A stretch of 64,000 nt of DNA, taken from Phocaeicola_A sp964444735. GTDB taxonomy: Bacteria; Bacteroidota; Bacteroidia; Bacteroidales; Bacteroidaceae. Below are positions 8,375 through 17,576 of the stretch, piece after piece. The DNA is taken from assembly GCA_964444735.1 (NCBI GenBank), contig CAYUIJ010000001.1, forward strand, positions 1 to 64,000. Direction: 5' to 3'. A program made the translations under genes and the position numbers. The stretch's first letter is position 1; the number at the start of each line of letters is the position of its first letter. The notes beneath the pieces were generated by a model, which saw only the letters and a program-made list of their open reading frames with translations, was not told where the DNA came from and made no database searches.

Positions 8375-8464
8375 ATAGCGACTCTTTAGCCAAATTGATA
8401 CAAAGAAACAAATTTATTAGATTAAACGGAGTATATATTAAATGGTTTTAACTAAATAGATAAA

Positions 8465-8525
8465 AGAAAACAACTTCTTCCTCTGTTTGATTGTAACAGG
8501 GTAACAGGGAAAGAGGTTGTTATTA
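8465..8525 (-). terminator. Probable terminator downstream of ispG
   Basis: Arms AACAAC and CCTCT on one side and AGAGGTTGTT on the other (about 8469-8521) can form an imperfect stem with a bulge, in the 166-base gap between ispG and the upstream region of ftsX. There is no long T-tract, so the call rests on position and pairing. Confidence 0.4.
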
Positions 8526-8540
8526 GTTTGAAGTACTGAC

Positions 8541-10391
8541 TTACTTGCAACGGTCGTCGCGAATGAGCTCAAGCAGTTTCTCTACGGCTTGTTCTTCGGG
8601 GATGTTTTTCTCTATGCATTCCTTGCGGCGGTACAGGCTTACTTTTCCGCGTCCGGCTCCGACGTATCCGTAATCGGCATCGGCCATTTCGCCCGGTCCG
8701 TTTACAATGCATCCCATCACGCCTATCTTCAGTCCTTTCAGATCGGCAGTCGCAGCTTTGATGCGTGCCAGCGTGCCTTGAAGATCAAACAGTGTGCGTC
8801 CGCACCCCGGACAGGAGATATATTCCGTCTTGCTGGTGCGTGCGCGTCCGGCCTGCAGAATGCCAAATGATGTTGCATCGATGACCGTTGAGGCTATATC
8901 CCCCTGATTGGACAGGAATATTCCGTCACACAAACCGTCAAAGATGAGCGCTCCCATATCGGCGGCAGCCTTTATTTGCAGGTCTTCGGCATTGTTTTCG
9001 TTGTAATGTCCGAAGATGATTGCCGGATTTTCTATTCCCTGACAAGTGAGCCGGTGAATCAGACCGCGCAGCTCGCCCGGCCTGTTCGGATGGTTACTCT
9101 GTGCGATAACGGCAATTTCCGGATGATGGCGTAGCAGATCGATGATTTTGTCATTGCATGCCGTGTACGACAGAAAGAGGAATTTCAGGCAGGCATCGCA
9201 CTGCATGATTTTCAGGAAGAGCGGTTCCTCGTATTCGTCAGATGGTCTGAAAGCCGGATATGTATTGCTTTCTCCGATCCATACGTCAGCATCTACGATA
9301 TAAGCGCATGATTCCCGTTGTTCAGGCAGTGAGCGTCCGGCATAAATATAGTCGGGCTGGAACTGTGGGTTTGCTCTCTGACGGGTTGTCGGTCCGCTGG
9401 CTACGACTACCGGTACCTGATTGCCTCCGATATTGTGTACGGGGCGTGTCTTTCGGCGTTGCGGCGAAAGGTAATTAAACGAAGCGGGTATCGTGCCTGA
9501 GATGTAAGGATGTCTTTCACGGGCTGTCACATAGTCCGCCAGTTTGCGGGCTACGGGAATTTCCGCTTCGGGAGCTTCGCTAAGTGATACGCGTATGGTA
9601 TCACCGAGTCCGTCGGCCAGCAAAGCGCCTATACCGAGTGCCGATTTTATGCGTCCGTCTTCTCCGTCACCGGCTTCGGTTACACCCAGATGCAGGGGGA
9701 ATGATATGCCTTCACGCTCCATCACATCGGCCAGCAGGCGTACGGTCTTGACCATGACCACCGTGTTGCTTGCCTTGATGGAGATAACCGTGTTGAAAAA
9801 CTGTTCGTCCACACAGATACGCATGAATTCCATACATGATTCTACCATGCCTTCGGGAGTGTCGCCATAGCGTGACATGATGCGGTCTGACAGGGAACCG
9901 TGGTTTACCCCGATGCGGACTGCTGTATGGTTCTGCTTGCAAATGTTCAGGAAAGGCACGAAACGTGCGCGTATCTTCTCCAGTTCATGTGCATATTCTT
10001 CATCAGTATATTCCAAATGCCTGAACGTGCGTGCGGCATCCGCATAATTGCCCGGATTGATGCGCACTTTCTCTGCATATAACGCAGCCACTTCAGACAC
10101 TTTGGGATTGAAGTGCACATCGGCTATGAGAGGATTCATGTAGTTTTGTGAGCGCAGGCCGGTGCTGATGTTCTTCAGATTCTCGGCTTCGGCCACTCCC
10201 TGTGTGGTAATGCGCACGTATTCTCCTCCGGCATCGATGATGCGTTTGGCCTGCTCCACGCATGCTTCCGTATCACGTGTTACGGTATTTGTCATTGACT
10301 GGATACGGATAGGATTGCTTCCTCCCATGGGAATGTTTCCTATCTGCACTTCATGCGTGTCTCGCCGTGTATAGTTAAATAAGTCTGTCAT
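8541..10391 (-). CDS. ispG: 4-hydroxy-3-methylbut-2-en-1-yl diphosphate synthase, long form
   Basis: A 616-residue IspG/GcpE, the [4Fe-4S] enzyme that reduces MEcPP to HMBPP in the MEP isoprenoid pathway. It has the three-part layout seen in plants and Bacteroidetes: an N-terminal TIM barrel (IRIQSMTNTVT near 28, INPGNYAD near 112), a large central insert (roughly 290-500) absent from the roughly 370-residue proteobacterial enzyme, and a C-terminal iron-sulfur domain. That domain supplies cysteines in CPGCGRTLFDL and GVMGCIVNGPGE, the latter also holding the Glu ligand. It follows purE by 5 bases in the rpoN-PAP2-purE-ispG cluster. The electron donor is not encoded here. Confidence 0.96.
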   Translation of the reverse strand: MTDLFNYTRRDTHEVQIGNIPMGGSNPIRIQSMTNTVTRDTEACVEQAKRIIDAGGEYVRITTQGVAEAENLKNISTGLRSQNYMNPLIADVHFNPKVSEVAALYAEKVRINPGNYADAARTFRHLEYTDEEYAHELEKIRARFVPFLNICKQNHTAVRIGVNHGSLSDRIMSRYGDTPEGMVESCMEFMRICVDEQFFNTVISIKASNTVVMVKTVRLLADVMEREGISFPLHLGVTEAGDGEDGRIKSALGIGALLADGLGDTIRVSLSEAPEAEIPVARKLADYVTARERHPYISGTIPASFNYLSPQRRKTRPVHNIGGNQVPVVVASGPTTRQRANPQFQPDYIYAGRSLPEQRESCAYIVDADVWIGESNTYPAFRPSDEYEEPLFLKIMQCDACLKFLFLSYTACNDKIIDLLRHHPEIAVIAQSNHPNRPGELRGLIHRLTCQGIENPAIIFGHYNENNAEDLQIKAAADMGALIFDGLCDGIFLSNQGDIASTVIDATSFGILQAGRARTSKTEYISCPGCGRTLFDLQGTLARIKAATADLKGLKIGVMGCIVNGPGEMADADYGYVGAGRGKVSLYRRKECIEKNIPEEQAVEKLLELIRDDRCK

Positions 10392-10396
10392 GACTG

Positions 10397-10906
10397 TCAG
10401 TTGGTTTTATAGGTATATTTTACCTCTTTCAGCTCTTCGTTGGCTTTGACTATCTTCTGTTTCAGGTTTTCTTTGTACATGGCAAGCTTTTCGGCCAGTT
10501 CGTTGTCACTCAGAGACAGCATTTGTACTGCCAGGATTGCCGCGTTCATGGATCCGTTGATGGCTACGGTCGCTACAGGGATTCCGGGAGGCATCTGAAT
10601 AATGGAATAAAGAGCGTCTATGCCATCGAGTACGGAACCCTTTACGGGTACTCCGATAACCGGAAGGGTAGTATTGGCTGCTATTGCTCCGGGCAGTGCG
10701 GCGGCCATTCCGGCAGCAGCGATGATTACTTTCACACCGCGTCCTTTGGCACTTTTGGCAAAGGCTTCCACGGCTTCAGGAGTACGGTGTGCCGAGAGAG
10801 CGTTTATTTCAAACGGAATCTGCATTTCATCAAGCAGTTTGGCTGCCTTTTCCATAACGGGGAGGTCTGATGTACTTCCCATGATAATGCTGACTACAGG
10901 TTTCAT
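10397..10906 (-). CDS. purE: N5-carboxyaminoimidazole ribonucleotide mutase (PurE class I)
   Basis: A 169-residue PurE that rearranges N5-CAIR to CAIR in purine synthesis. The substrate-binding GSTSDLPVME (9-18) and SAHRTPEAV (39-47, with the catalytic His) are intact, and GxxAALPGAIAANTTLPVIGVP follows. Length is that of class I enzymes, which use N5-CAIR from PurK rather than free CO2. It sits 31 bases after the PAP2-like gene and 5 bases before ispG. Together with purD in this window it represents two scattered steps of purine synthesis. Confidence 0.95.
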   Translation of the reverse strand: MKPVVSIIMGSTSDLPVMEKAAKLLDEMQIPFEINALSAHRTPEAVEAFAKSAKGRGVKVIIAAAGMAAALPGAIAANTTLPVIGVPVKGSVLDGIDALYSIIQMPPGIPVATVAINGSMNAAILAVQMLSLSDNELAEKLAMYKENLKQKIVKANEELKEVKYTYKTN

Positions 10907-10937
10907 AAAGCAGATGTGTTAAAATGTTTGTTTCTTG

Positions 10938-11555
10938 TTATATGAATAATATTCCGGCGATGCCGCATACGAGACCTGTGGCATATCCTACCAGCACTTC
11001 GGCGATCGAATGCTGCAACAGAATAATGCGTGAGGTTCCTAGCATTCCGGCCAGTATGATTACAAAACAAAGCCAGTAGACCGGATTGTAGTAAAACAAC
11101 AGGCTGAACGATATCATACCGCCCGTGAATTCGCCTATCGCTGCCATATGTGTGCTGATTTTCCACCAGATGTTAATAATGGCACAGATAACCAGTACCA
11201 GCAGTGAGGCGACAATGATTCCCGACATGAAGCGGGGAATGTTGATGTGATACATCAGTATGAGGCAAACCACATAAGAGATGAAAGTCATCACGTAAGG
11301 CACTGCACGTTTTTCACGGTCACCCAGATGGCGCAGTGTCCATCCGTTTACCTTCTGATAGAAGTAGATGGCCGCCATAGGGAATGCCACTGTAAAAAGA
11401 TAGACAATGCCCACCACGATAAGCCGGTAGATCATTGGCAGCATTTTAAGGTACGTAAACAGGAACAGGGCCGCAAATCCCAAGGTAGGAACGTAGAATG
11501 GAGTGAATACAGCCGATAAGACACGTGCAATGTTGCGCAAATAGGTTTCTTTCAT
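10938..11555 (-). CDS. PAP2-like multi-pass membrane protein
   Basis: A 205-residue protein with about six membrane segments. It contains KISTHMAAIGEFTGG near 131-145 and SRIILLQHSIAEVLVGYATG near 176-195. The second resembles the last motif of PAP2 lipid phosphatases (R-xxxxxH-xxxD/E-xxxG), and the first resembles the S-xH segment, but the N-terminal KxxxxxxRP motif is not clear. A phosphatase acting on a lipid pyrophosphate is therefore possible but not shown. It starts 3 bases after rpoN ends, so the two are cotranscribed. Function is inferred from fold only. Confidence 0.65.
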   Translation of the reverse strand: MKETYLRNIARVLSAVFTPFYVPTLGFAALFLFTYLKMLPMIYRLIVVGIVYLFTVAFPMAAIYFYQKVNGWTLRHLGDREKRAVPYVMTFISYVVCLILMYHINIPRFMSGIIVASLLVLVICAIINIWWKISTHMAAIGEFTGGMISFSLLFYYNPVYWLCFVIILAGMLGTSRIILLQHSIAEVLVGYATGLVCGIAGILFI

Positions 11556-11558
11556 ACT

Positions 11559-13007
11559 TTATTTCCTGAGTCGTGCCACCGGAATGCCCAGTTGTTCCCG
11601 GTATTTGGCCACAGTACGGCGTGCGATGGCAAATCCTTTGTCTTTTAGTATCCGTGCCAGTTCATCATCGGTCAGCGGGTGGCTCTTGTCTTCTTTTTCA
11701 ACACACTCCTTTAACACCCGTCGTATTTCACGCACGGACAATTCCTCGCCTTCATCGGTTGTATACCCGTCACTGAAGAAGAACTTGAGGGGATAAATGC
11801 CATAGTTGGTTTGCACGTATTTGCTGTTGCTCACCCTTGAGACCGTTGATATGTCTACTTTGGCCAGTCCTGCCACATCTTTCAGTATCATTGGACGCAG
11901 CAAAGATTCATCGCCTTCCTGAAAGAACGGAAGCTGCAGGGTGATGATGGCTTTCATGGTGTTATACATGGTTTGCTGGCGCTGTTTTACCGCGTCAATA
12001 AATCCTTGTGCGGCATCCATTTTCTGTTTTAGGAACATGACGGCATCTTTTGATTCCTTGCTCATGTTGGCCTTGTTTCTGGAGTGTTCGTCAAGCATTT
12101 CCGAGAATTCCCGGCTTACATGCAGCTCAGGTATTCTTCCGTCGTTAAGAGAAAGAGATACCGTTCCGTCATCGCAAGTCTCTGCAATAAAGTCGGGGAT
12201 GATTTGCTGCATGTTCCGTCCCATTACTTCTCCGAGTGAGCTGCCCGGACGCGGGTTCAGCCTTATCAGTTCGTTTTTTGCTTCTTCAAACTGCCTGTCG
12301 GTAATGTTCAGGCGTTGTTTTATCTTGTCCCAATGCTTGTGTGTAAACTCGTTGTAGCATTTGTTCATGATTTCTAGTTCCAGTCGCTTGAGTGGTGAGT
12401 CATTTTTTCTCTGTATCTGGATTTGCAGACACTCTTGCAGGCTGCGTGCCCCTATTCCGGCAGGGTCGAAGTCTTGTATTGTTTTCAAGGCCTCTTCCAT
12501 TTCTTCTGCAGTGGCTCCCATCCCGTAGTTGAACAGCAGTTCATCGGCAATGTTCGATAGGCCTTTGCGCAGCATGCCGTCATCATCGAGCGATCCTATC
12601 AGGTATTCGGCCAATTGTCTTTGCCGTTCGGTAAGATTGCGCTCGCCAAGCTGCTCTTTCAGTACCTCATAAAATGATACGCCTTCTGAAAAGGGAATCT
12701 CTTCTGCCTGTGTCTCGGGATTTTTCTTATCGTGCAGTTTGTAGTCGGGAATATCGTCTTCAGTGCGGTAATTGCCCAGTTCCATGTCTTCCTGTGAGAT
12801 TGAGCTGCCTTCGTCTTCACCTGTGTTGCTGTTGTCTGTCTGTTCGTTCCTTTCTTCTAAGGCCGGATTGTCAAGGACTTCGGCACGAATGCGCTCTTCA
12901 AGCTCTATGGCGGGCAGTTCGAGAAGTTTTACAGTCAGTACCTGCTGAGGCGAGAGGGTCTGTACCTGTTGTTGCTTCTGTATTTGATAATTCCCTTGAT
13001 GTTGCAT
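11559..13007 (-). CDS. rpoN: RNA polymerase sigma-54 factor
   Basis: A 482-residue sigma-54. It has the glutamine-rich N-terminal region I (QKQQQVQTLSPQQVLTVKLLELP) that contacts activators, an acidic linker (about 50-95), the core-binding domain with EIPFSEGVSFYEVLKEQLGE, and the C-terminal DNA-binding domain ending in the RpoN box ARRTVAKYRE. Residues about 303-320 (LDEHSRNKANMSKESKD) are also found, slightly changed, at the start of the neighbouring lepB; this stretch belongs to the usual sigma-54 core region, so rpoN is the likelier source. A promoter-like TAATTTTG lies just upstream. No sigma-54 activator is encoded in the window. Confidence 0.95.
   Translation of the reverse strand: MQHQGNYQIQKQQQVQTLSPQQVLTVKLLELPAIELEERIRAEVLDNPALEERNEQTDNSNTGEDEGSSISQEDMELGNYRTEDDIPDYKLHDKKNPETQAEEIPFSEGVSFYEVLKEQLGERNLTERQRQLAEYLIGSLDDDGMLRKGLSNIADELLFNYGMGATAEEMEEALKTIQDFDPAGIGARSLQECLQIQIQRKNDSPLKRLELEIMNKCYNEFTHKHWDKIKQRLNITDRQFEEAKNELIRLNPRPGSSLGEVMGRNMQQIIPDFIAETCDDGTVSLSLNDGRIPELHVSREFSEMLDEHSRNKANMSKESKDAVMFLKQKMDAAQGFIDAVKQRQQTMYNTMKAIITLQLPFFQEGDESLLRPMILKDVAGLAKVDISTVSRVSNSKYVQTNYGIYPLKFFFSDGYTTDEGEELSVREIRRVLKECVEKEDKSHPLTDDELARILKDKGFAIARRTVAKYREQLGIPVARLRK
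12045..12100 (-). repeat. Copy 1 of a 56-bp repeat, inside rpoN
   Basis: These 56 bases match 19921-19976 (5' end of lepB) in the same orientation at 50 of 56 positions; all six differences are transitions. Both copies are read in the same codon phase. See the finding on this duplication. Confidence 0.9.
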
Positions 13008-13027
13008 GGTTGTTTGTTTTGTGGGTG

Positions 13028-13035
13028 CAAAATTA
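13028..13035 (-). promoter_or_regulatory. Possible -7 promoter box of rpoN
   Basis: The minus strand reads TAATTTTG, a full match to TAnnTTTG, 20 bases before the rpoN ATG. No clear -33 TTTG is seen at 19-21 bases further upstream. Confidence 0.4.
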
Positions 13036-13043
13036 GTGTTTTT

Positions 13044-14705
13044 TTAATATGTAAAGCTGCTGCCGCCCAGAAATTCTCGCAATAGCGAGGTTGGCGGAAG
13101 GTCATGGTCGGGGACGGGGATGAAGTATTCCATGAACCGTTGCAAGCGGCATGCTTCGGAGAAAGCCGGTGATGATTCGGGCACCTGATAAAGTATGGGA
13201 TCAATATGGCTTTTCAGTACCGAAAATTCAAAAAGCAGGGCAGAGTTAAACATGGCATCGGCGTTTTCCTGATAAGGGAATATCCATTTTTCTTCGCCGG
13301 CTCTTACGCTGGGCCACCGGTTGATGGTCTCTTCGGCCGAATATCCCCGGTAGTTGTAGTCGCGTATGATGCGGCGGAGCAGACGGTTGTCGGTTGTGGG
13401 GATATAGTTGTGATTGTCAAGTGATATCGTAGTCAGTGCCGATACATATATACGATATTTGTTTTCTTCGGCGATGTGCGGAGTCAGTTCAGGGTTCAAC
13501 GCATGGATTCCCTCAAGAATGATTATCATGCTGTCTTTCAGTTTCAGGAAATTGCCGCTGTTCTCCCGCTTGCCGGTGGTGAAGTTGAAACGCGGGATTT
13601 CTATGGTTTCGCCTTTTATCAGAGCTTCCAGGTGCGAGTTGAACAATTTCAGGTCAAGAGCGTAGAGTGACTCATAGTCATAGTTGCCGTTTTCATCGCG
13701 CGGCGTATGTTCACGGTCTACAAAATAATCATCGAGCGATATCGGGTACGGATAGCGTCCGTTGGCCATCAGCTGTACTGACAGGCGTTTGCTGAAAGTG
13801 GTCTTTCCAGACGATGAGGGACCTGATATGAGCACTACTTTCATGTTTTTTCTCCGGCAGATGTCATCGGCTGTCTGTGCGATCCGTCTTTCCTGTAGCA
13901 CTTCGGCTACGTTTATCAGGTCTGTGGCATGGCCGGCCTGAATGCCTTGGTTGATATCGCCCACAGTGCTCACTTTCATGATTTCCTGCCATTTGCGGTT
14001 TTCCTTGAACACTTCGAGCATTTTTTCCTGTTTCACCATCTCGCCCAGGGAAGACGGGTTTTCCCGGCTGGGGAATCTCAGAAGCAGTCCGTCATAATAC
14101 TTCACAAGGTCAAACAGTCTGATGTGACCGGTACTTGGCAGCAGACTTCCGTAATAATAGTCAACGCTGTTGCCCAGCTTATAATAGCTGGTATAGAGTC
14201 TGCCGGTTGTTTGCAGCAGTTTTACCTTGTCGGTCATGCCTTTTTTCCTGAACAGCCTGACGGCATCTTCTGTGTGTTCTTCTATCCGATGGAAAGGAAT
14301 GTTTTCGGCAATGATTTCTTCCATGCGTGTTTTTATGCGCGTTACGTCATCAAGCGTTATTTCCTTGCCTGTGCGCAGGCTGCAGTAATATCCTTTCGAA
14401 ACCGGATGTTCCAGCAGGATTTGTCCGTTGGGATACAGGTCTTCCACGGCCTTGCAGAGTACGAAGCATAGTGATCGCACGTAGGTGCGCATCCCTGATT
14501 CTGAAGAGATATCCAGAAACTCTACGTCCTTGTTGTGGTAGACTTTGAAGTTGAGACCTTCTACACGGTTGTTTACTTTTGCGCTTACGACTCCGTAAGG
14601 CATCTGCAGGTCAAATTCTTTATAGATTTCATAGAGGGAGCTTCCGGCGGCAAATGTTTGTGTCTTCTGGTTATTCTTGCAATAAATCTGTATTTCCTGT
14701 CTCAT
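13044..14705 (-). CDS. Nucleoside (uridine-type) kinase with threonyl-tRNA-synthetase-like N-terminal domains
   Basis: A 553-residue protein. The first 65 or so residues form a TGS-like domain, and residues to about 200 resemble the second additional domain of class II tRNA synthetases. A P-loop kinase of the uridine kinase/phosphoribulokinase family follows, with GPSSSGKTTFSKRL near 295 and ISLDDYFVDREHTPRDENG after it. This architecture is widespread in Bacteroidetes and Firmicutes; phosphorylation of a nucleoside such as uridine is expected but the substrate is unproven. The synthetase-like part probably does not aminoacylate, as no catalytic core is present. It stands alone between uxuA and rpoN. 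Confidence 0.88.
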   Translation of the reverse strand: MRQEIQIYCKNNQKTQTFAAGSSLYEIYKEFDLQMPYGVVSAKVNNRVEGLNFKVYHNKDVEFLDISSESGMRTYVRSLCFVLCKAVEDLYPNGQILLEHPVSKGYYCSLRTGKEITLDDVTRIKTRMEEIIAENIPFHRIEEHTEDAVRLFRKKGMTDKVKLLQTTGRLYTSYYKLGNSVDYYYGSLLPSTGHIRLFDLVKYYDGLLLRFPSRENPSSLGEMVKQEKMLEVFKENRKWQEIMKVSTVGDINQGIQAGHATDLINVAEVLQERRIAQTADDICRRKNMKVVLISGPSSSGKTTFSKRLSVQLMANGRYPYPISLDDYFVDREHTPRDENGNYDYESLYALDLKLFNSHLEALIKGETIEIPRFNFTTGKRENSGNFLKLKDSMIIILEGIHALNPELTPHIAEENKYRIYVSALTTISLDNHNYIPTTDNRLLRRIIRDYNYRGYSAEETINRWPSVRAGEEKWIFPYQENADAMFNSALLFEFSVLKSHIDPILYQVPESSPAFSEACRLQRFMEYFIPVPDHDLPPTSLLREFLGGSSFTY

Positions 14706-14829
14706 ATATGTGGTTGCTATGTTTTGCGGTTGAATTTAGGCATATTCATTCAAATCCGAATAAAAAGTCTATTAAATAAGAATAAACGCATCCGTGTGTT
14801 TTTGACCATTTTAAATGCTTTCAGGCTGT

Positions 14830-16050
14830 TTATGTCTTTTTGCGGATATTGTGGCTCATAGTAGTAAGGACAGTCTCCTCTTCTTCCATGCTTTTTGCTA
14901 TGCCCATTTCAAGGCCTCTGAGCTCGGCAAGTCCGCGCATACGGCCCAGACAGGAATATCCCGGATTGGTATTCTTGGCAAGGTCATCAATCATCTGATG
15001 CCCGTGGTCCGGACGCATCGGGATTGACACACCGCGTTTCTGCTGCATCTTCAGGAAGTTTTTCATAATGTGATACATGTCTGCATCGCCTTCAAGGTGG
15101 TTGGCTTCGAAGAAGTCTCCCTCAGCGTTGCGCTGTGTGCTGCGCAGATGCACGAAATTGATGCGGTCGGCAAGGCGTTCCATCATTCCGGCCAGATCAT
15201 TCTTTGCAGAAACGCCGAATGAGCCGGTGCAAAGGCACAGGCCGTTCGATTCGTTGGGCACTGCCTCAATGAGGCGTTTGAAATCTTCTTCTGTACTCAT
15301 GATACGCGGCAATCCGAAAATGGACTGTGGAGGGTCATCGGGATGGATAACCAGTTTGATGCCCGCTTCATCGGCAACCGGACAAATCTGTTTCAGGAAG
15401 AATATCAGGTTTTGGCGCAGTTTGCCGGCATCGGTATCCTTGTAGCGGTCAAGTGCCTCCTGAAACTGTTCTACGGTAAAGCTTTCTTCCGATCCGGGCA
15501 GACCGGCAATTATGTTGCGCGTAAGGCGGCGCTTGTCTTCATCGCTCATTCCGGCAAAGCGTGTCTTGGCTTTGGCAGTCTCTTCGGCCGAATATTCCTT
15601 TTCAGCCCCCGGACGTTTCAGGATAAAAAGGTCAAAGGCTACGAAAGCGGCACGCTCGAAACGGAGCCCGCGTGATCCGTCTTTCATTTCGTATGCAAGG
15701 TCGGTGCGTGTCCAGTCAAGCACGGGCATGAAGTTGTAGGTTACAATCATGATGCCGCATTGCGCCAGATTGCGCAGGCTCTGCTTGTAGTTTTCAATAT
15801 ATTTCATGAAGTCTCCGGTCTGTGTCTTGATGTGTTCGTGCACGGGTACGCTTTCCACTACGCTCCATTTCAGGCCGGCGGCCTCAATCATTTCTTTACG
15901 TCTCATGATTTCTTCCACTGTCCACACTTCGCCGTTAGGTATGTGGTGAAGGGCGTTTACGATGCCGGTAGCGCCGGTCTGCCTGATGTCTTGCAAGGTT
16001 ACGGGGTCATTGGGCCCGTACCAGCGCCAGGTTTGTTCACAAAGTATCAT
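14830..16050 (-). CDS. uxuA: Mannonate dehydratase
   Basis: A 406-residue UxuA that dehydrates D-mannonate to 2-keto-3-deoxygluconate in hexuronate breakdown. The N-terminal WRWYGPNDPVTLQDIRQTGA, the KLVIHPDDPP segment and the C-terminal RPDHGHQMIDD carry the His/Asp/Cys residues expected around the metal site of this TIM-barrel family. It follows the SDR oxidoreductase by 30 bases; the pair forms the fructuronate-to-KDG branch. No uronate isomerase or KDG kinase is nearby. A 124-base gap to the nucleoside kinase holds no recognisable gene. Confidence 0.95.
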   Translation of the reverse strand: MILCEQTWRWYGPNDPVTLQDIRQTGATGIVNALHHIPNGEVWTVEEIMRRKEMIEAAGLKWSVVESVPVHEHIKTQTGDFMKYIENYKQSLRNLAQCGIMIVTYNFMPVLDWTRTDLAYEMKDGSRGLRFERAAFVAFDLFILKRPGAEKEYSAEETAKAKTRFAGMSDEDKRRLTRNIIAGLPGSEESFTVEQFQEALDRYKDTDAGKLRQNLIFFLKQICPVADEAGIKLVIHPDDPPQSIFGLPRIMSTEEDFKRLIEAVPNESNGLCLCTGSFGVSAKNDLAGMMERLADRINFVHLRSTQRNAEGDFFEANHLEGDADMYHIMKNFLKMQQKRGVSIPMRPDHGHQMIDDLAKNTNPGYSCLGRMRGLAELRGLEMGIAKSMEEEETVLTTMSHNIRKKT

Positions 16051-16080
16051 ATTGGATTGGTTTTATAGTTAATAATCAGA

Positions 16081-16893
16081 TTACATGGCAAAAGCGTTGA
16101 AGCCTCCGTCTACCACGGCAACGGTTCCGGTGACGAATTTCGAAGCGTCACTGATGAGATACTGGATGGTTCCGTTCAGCTCTTCAGGTCTGCCGAAACG
16201 CTTGAACGGAGTCTGGCGGATCACATCAAGTCCGCGTGAGGTATAGCTCCCGTCTGGATTGGTAAGGAGCGTGCGGTTCTGTTCGGTCAGGAAGAATCCC
16301 GGTGCAATGGCGTTTACACGGATGCCCCCGCCGAATTTCGAGGCAATCTCGGCAGCCATATACTGGGTGAAGTTCGAGATGCCGGCTTTGGAGGCAGCAT
16401 AGCCGCAGACGCGGCTCAGCGGACGGAAGGCGGCCATGGACGAGAAGTTGACAATGCATCCCTGTTTCTGCTCAACCATAGCCTTGAGGAATACCTGAGT
16501 AGAGATAACCGTACCCGTAAGGTTCAGATTCAGAACTTTTTCAAAGTCTTCCGGCTTCAGGTCAAAAAAGGTTCCGCCGGGGCTGATGGTGGCTCCCGGC
16601 ATATTCCCTCCCGCAGCGTTCAGCAGGGCGTCTGCACGGCCGTATGCGGCAAGAATGTCTTTCAGGTTCTGTTCCACCGTTGCTTTGTCCGTTACATCTG
16701 TTTTGAGGAACATGGCTTCGCCTCCCTTGCTCTTTATGCCGTTTACGATGGCTTCGCCTGTTTCGGTATTGCGTCCCATAATCACAATCCTGGCTCCCTG
16801 AGCGGCCAGATAGCTTCCGATTTCCCGGCCAAGAATGCCGGTGCCTCCGGTAATGGCGACGACTTTGTCTTTTACACTGAATAATTCGTTCAT
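16081..16893 (-). CDS. SDR-family oxidoreductase, probable D-mannonate oxidoreductase
   Basis: A 270-residue short-chain dehydrogenase with the cofactor motif TGGTGILGREIG (16-27), an NAAGG segment near 91, and the catalytic Tyr and Lys in YAASKAGI. Its place directly before uxuA suggests that it interconverts fructuronate and D-mannonate, replacing the unrelated long-chain enzyme UxuB of proteobacteria, an arrangement known in Bacteroides. The reaction is inferred from context; SDR sequences alone do not fix the substrate. It is 13 bases after wbqC. Confidence 0.82.
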   Translation of the reverse strand: MNELFSVKDKVVAITGGTGILGREIGSYLAAQGARIVIMGRNTETGEAIVNGIKSKGGEAMFLKTDVTDKATVEQNLKDILAAYGRADALLNAAGGNMPGATISPGGTFFDLKPEDFEKVLNLNLTGTVISTQVFLKAMVEQKQGCIVNFSSMAAFRPLSRVCGYAASKAGISNFTQYMAAEIASKFGGGIRVNAIAPGFFLTEQNRTLLTNPDGSYTSRGLDVIRQTPFKRFGRPEELNGTIQYLISDASKFVTGTVAVVDGGFNAFAM

Positions 16894-16906
16894 AATTATG
16901 TTCGTT

Positions 16907-17554
16907 TTATGGTTTGTTTACATTGTTTTCTTTCAGAACCAGCAGACTTTCGGGCCCCATGTTAAAAAGCAGGTCCACGATGCTCAGGTTAGGCAGGAAG
17001 CCGTGACGTGCGCTGAACACCTGGTAATAAGGCTTGGGCACGAACAGCGTGTCATCGTGAAAATCGTGCTTGGGATGAATCAGTTCGCGTGCATCGGTCT
17101 CTTCGGGAGTGGCAAGCTCCTGTTTGTAATGGTCTGTCCGGCGGATGTCGGGCCGCAGGTCAATCAGTTCGCATATCAGTGCGCAGAGCGCCTCGTTGAA
17201 ATCATACAGAAAGTCTTGTTTTTTTTCGTAAAACGGGCGGAATCCGTCCTGATAGTATTCGAAAAACGGGCTGTTACGGTAGGCCGATTCCAAGGCATTC
17301 CAGTGCAGATGCCTCCAGTTGCCGTGCTCAGAGATACGCACGTCTTTCATCAGGCATTTCGGTGTGGCCGGTTTCTCAGTGGGTATGGAGAGGCACAGCG
17401 GCCCGCAGGCAGCGGCAATGGTGCAGCGGTTCCGGTATGTCTGTTTCATATAGTGATCGTATCGCTCCACGTAAATATGGGCGTAGGCATACAGTTTGGT
17501 GTAATATTGCACCGGAGCCAGATAGGCGGAACTCAGATAGACGGTCTTTTCCAT
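16907..17554 (-). CDS. WbqC family protein
   Basis: A 215-residue protein of the WbqC family, first named from O-antigen clusters and thought to act in surface-sugar modification, although no biochemical role is firmly established. The N-terminal VYLSSAYLAPVQYYTKL (with the usual Y-x-P-x-x-YF pattern modified), YRNRCTIAAACGPLCLSIP and the HWNALESAYRNSPFFEYY segment are family features. It lies 22 bases after the shorter lepB and 13 before the SDR gene, inside the dapB-lepB-lepB cluster, a placement commonly seen in Bacteroidales. Confidence 0.82.
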   Translation of the reverse strand: MEKTVYLSSAYLAPVQYYTKLYAYAHIYVERYDHYMKQTYRNRCTIAAACGPLCLSIPTEKPATPKCLMKDVRISEHGNWRHLHWNALESAYRNSPFFEYYQDGFRPFYEKKQDFLYDFNEALCALICELIDLRPDIRRTDHYKQELATPEETDARELIHPKHDFHDDTLFVPKPYYQVFSARHGFLPNLSIVDLLFNMGPESLLVLKENNVNKP

Positions 17555-17576
17555 AAATCCGTTTTTCGGGTATGCT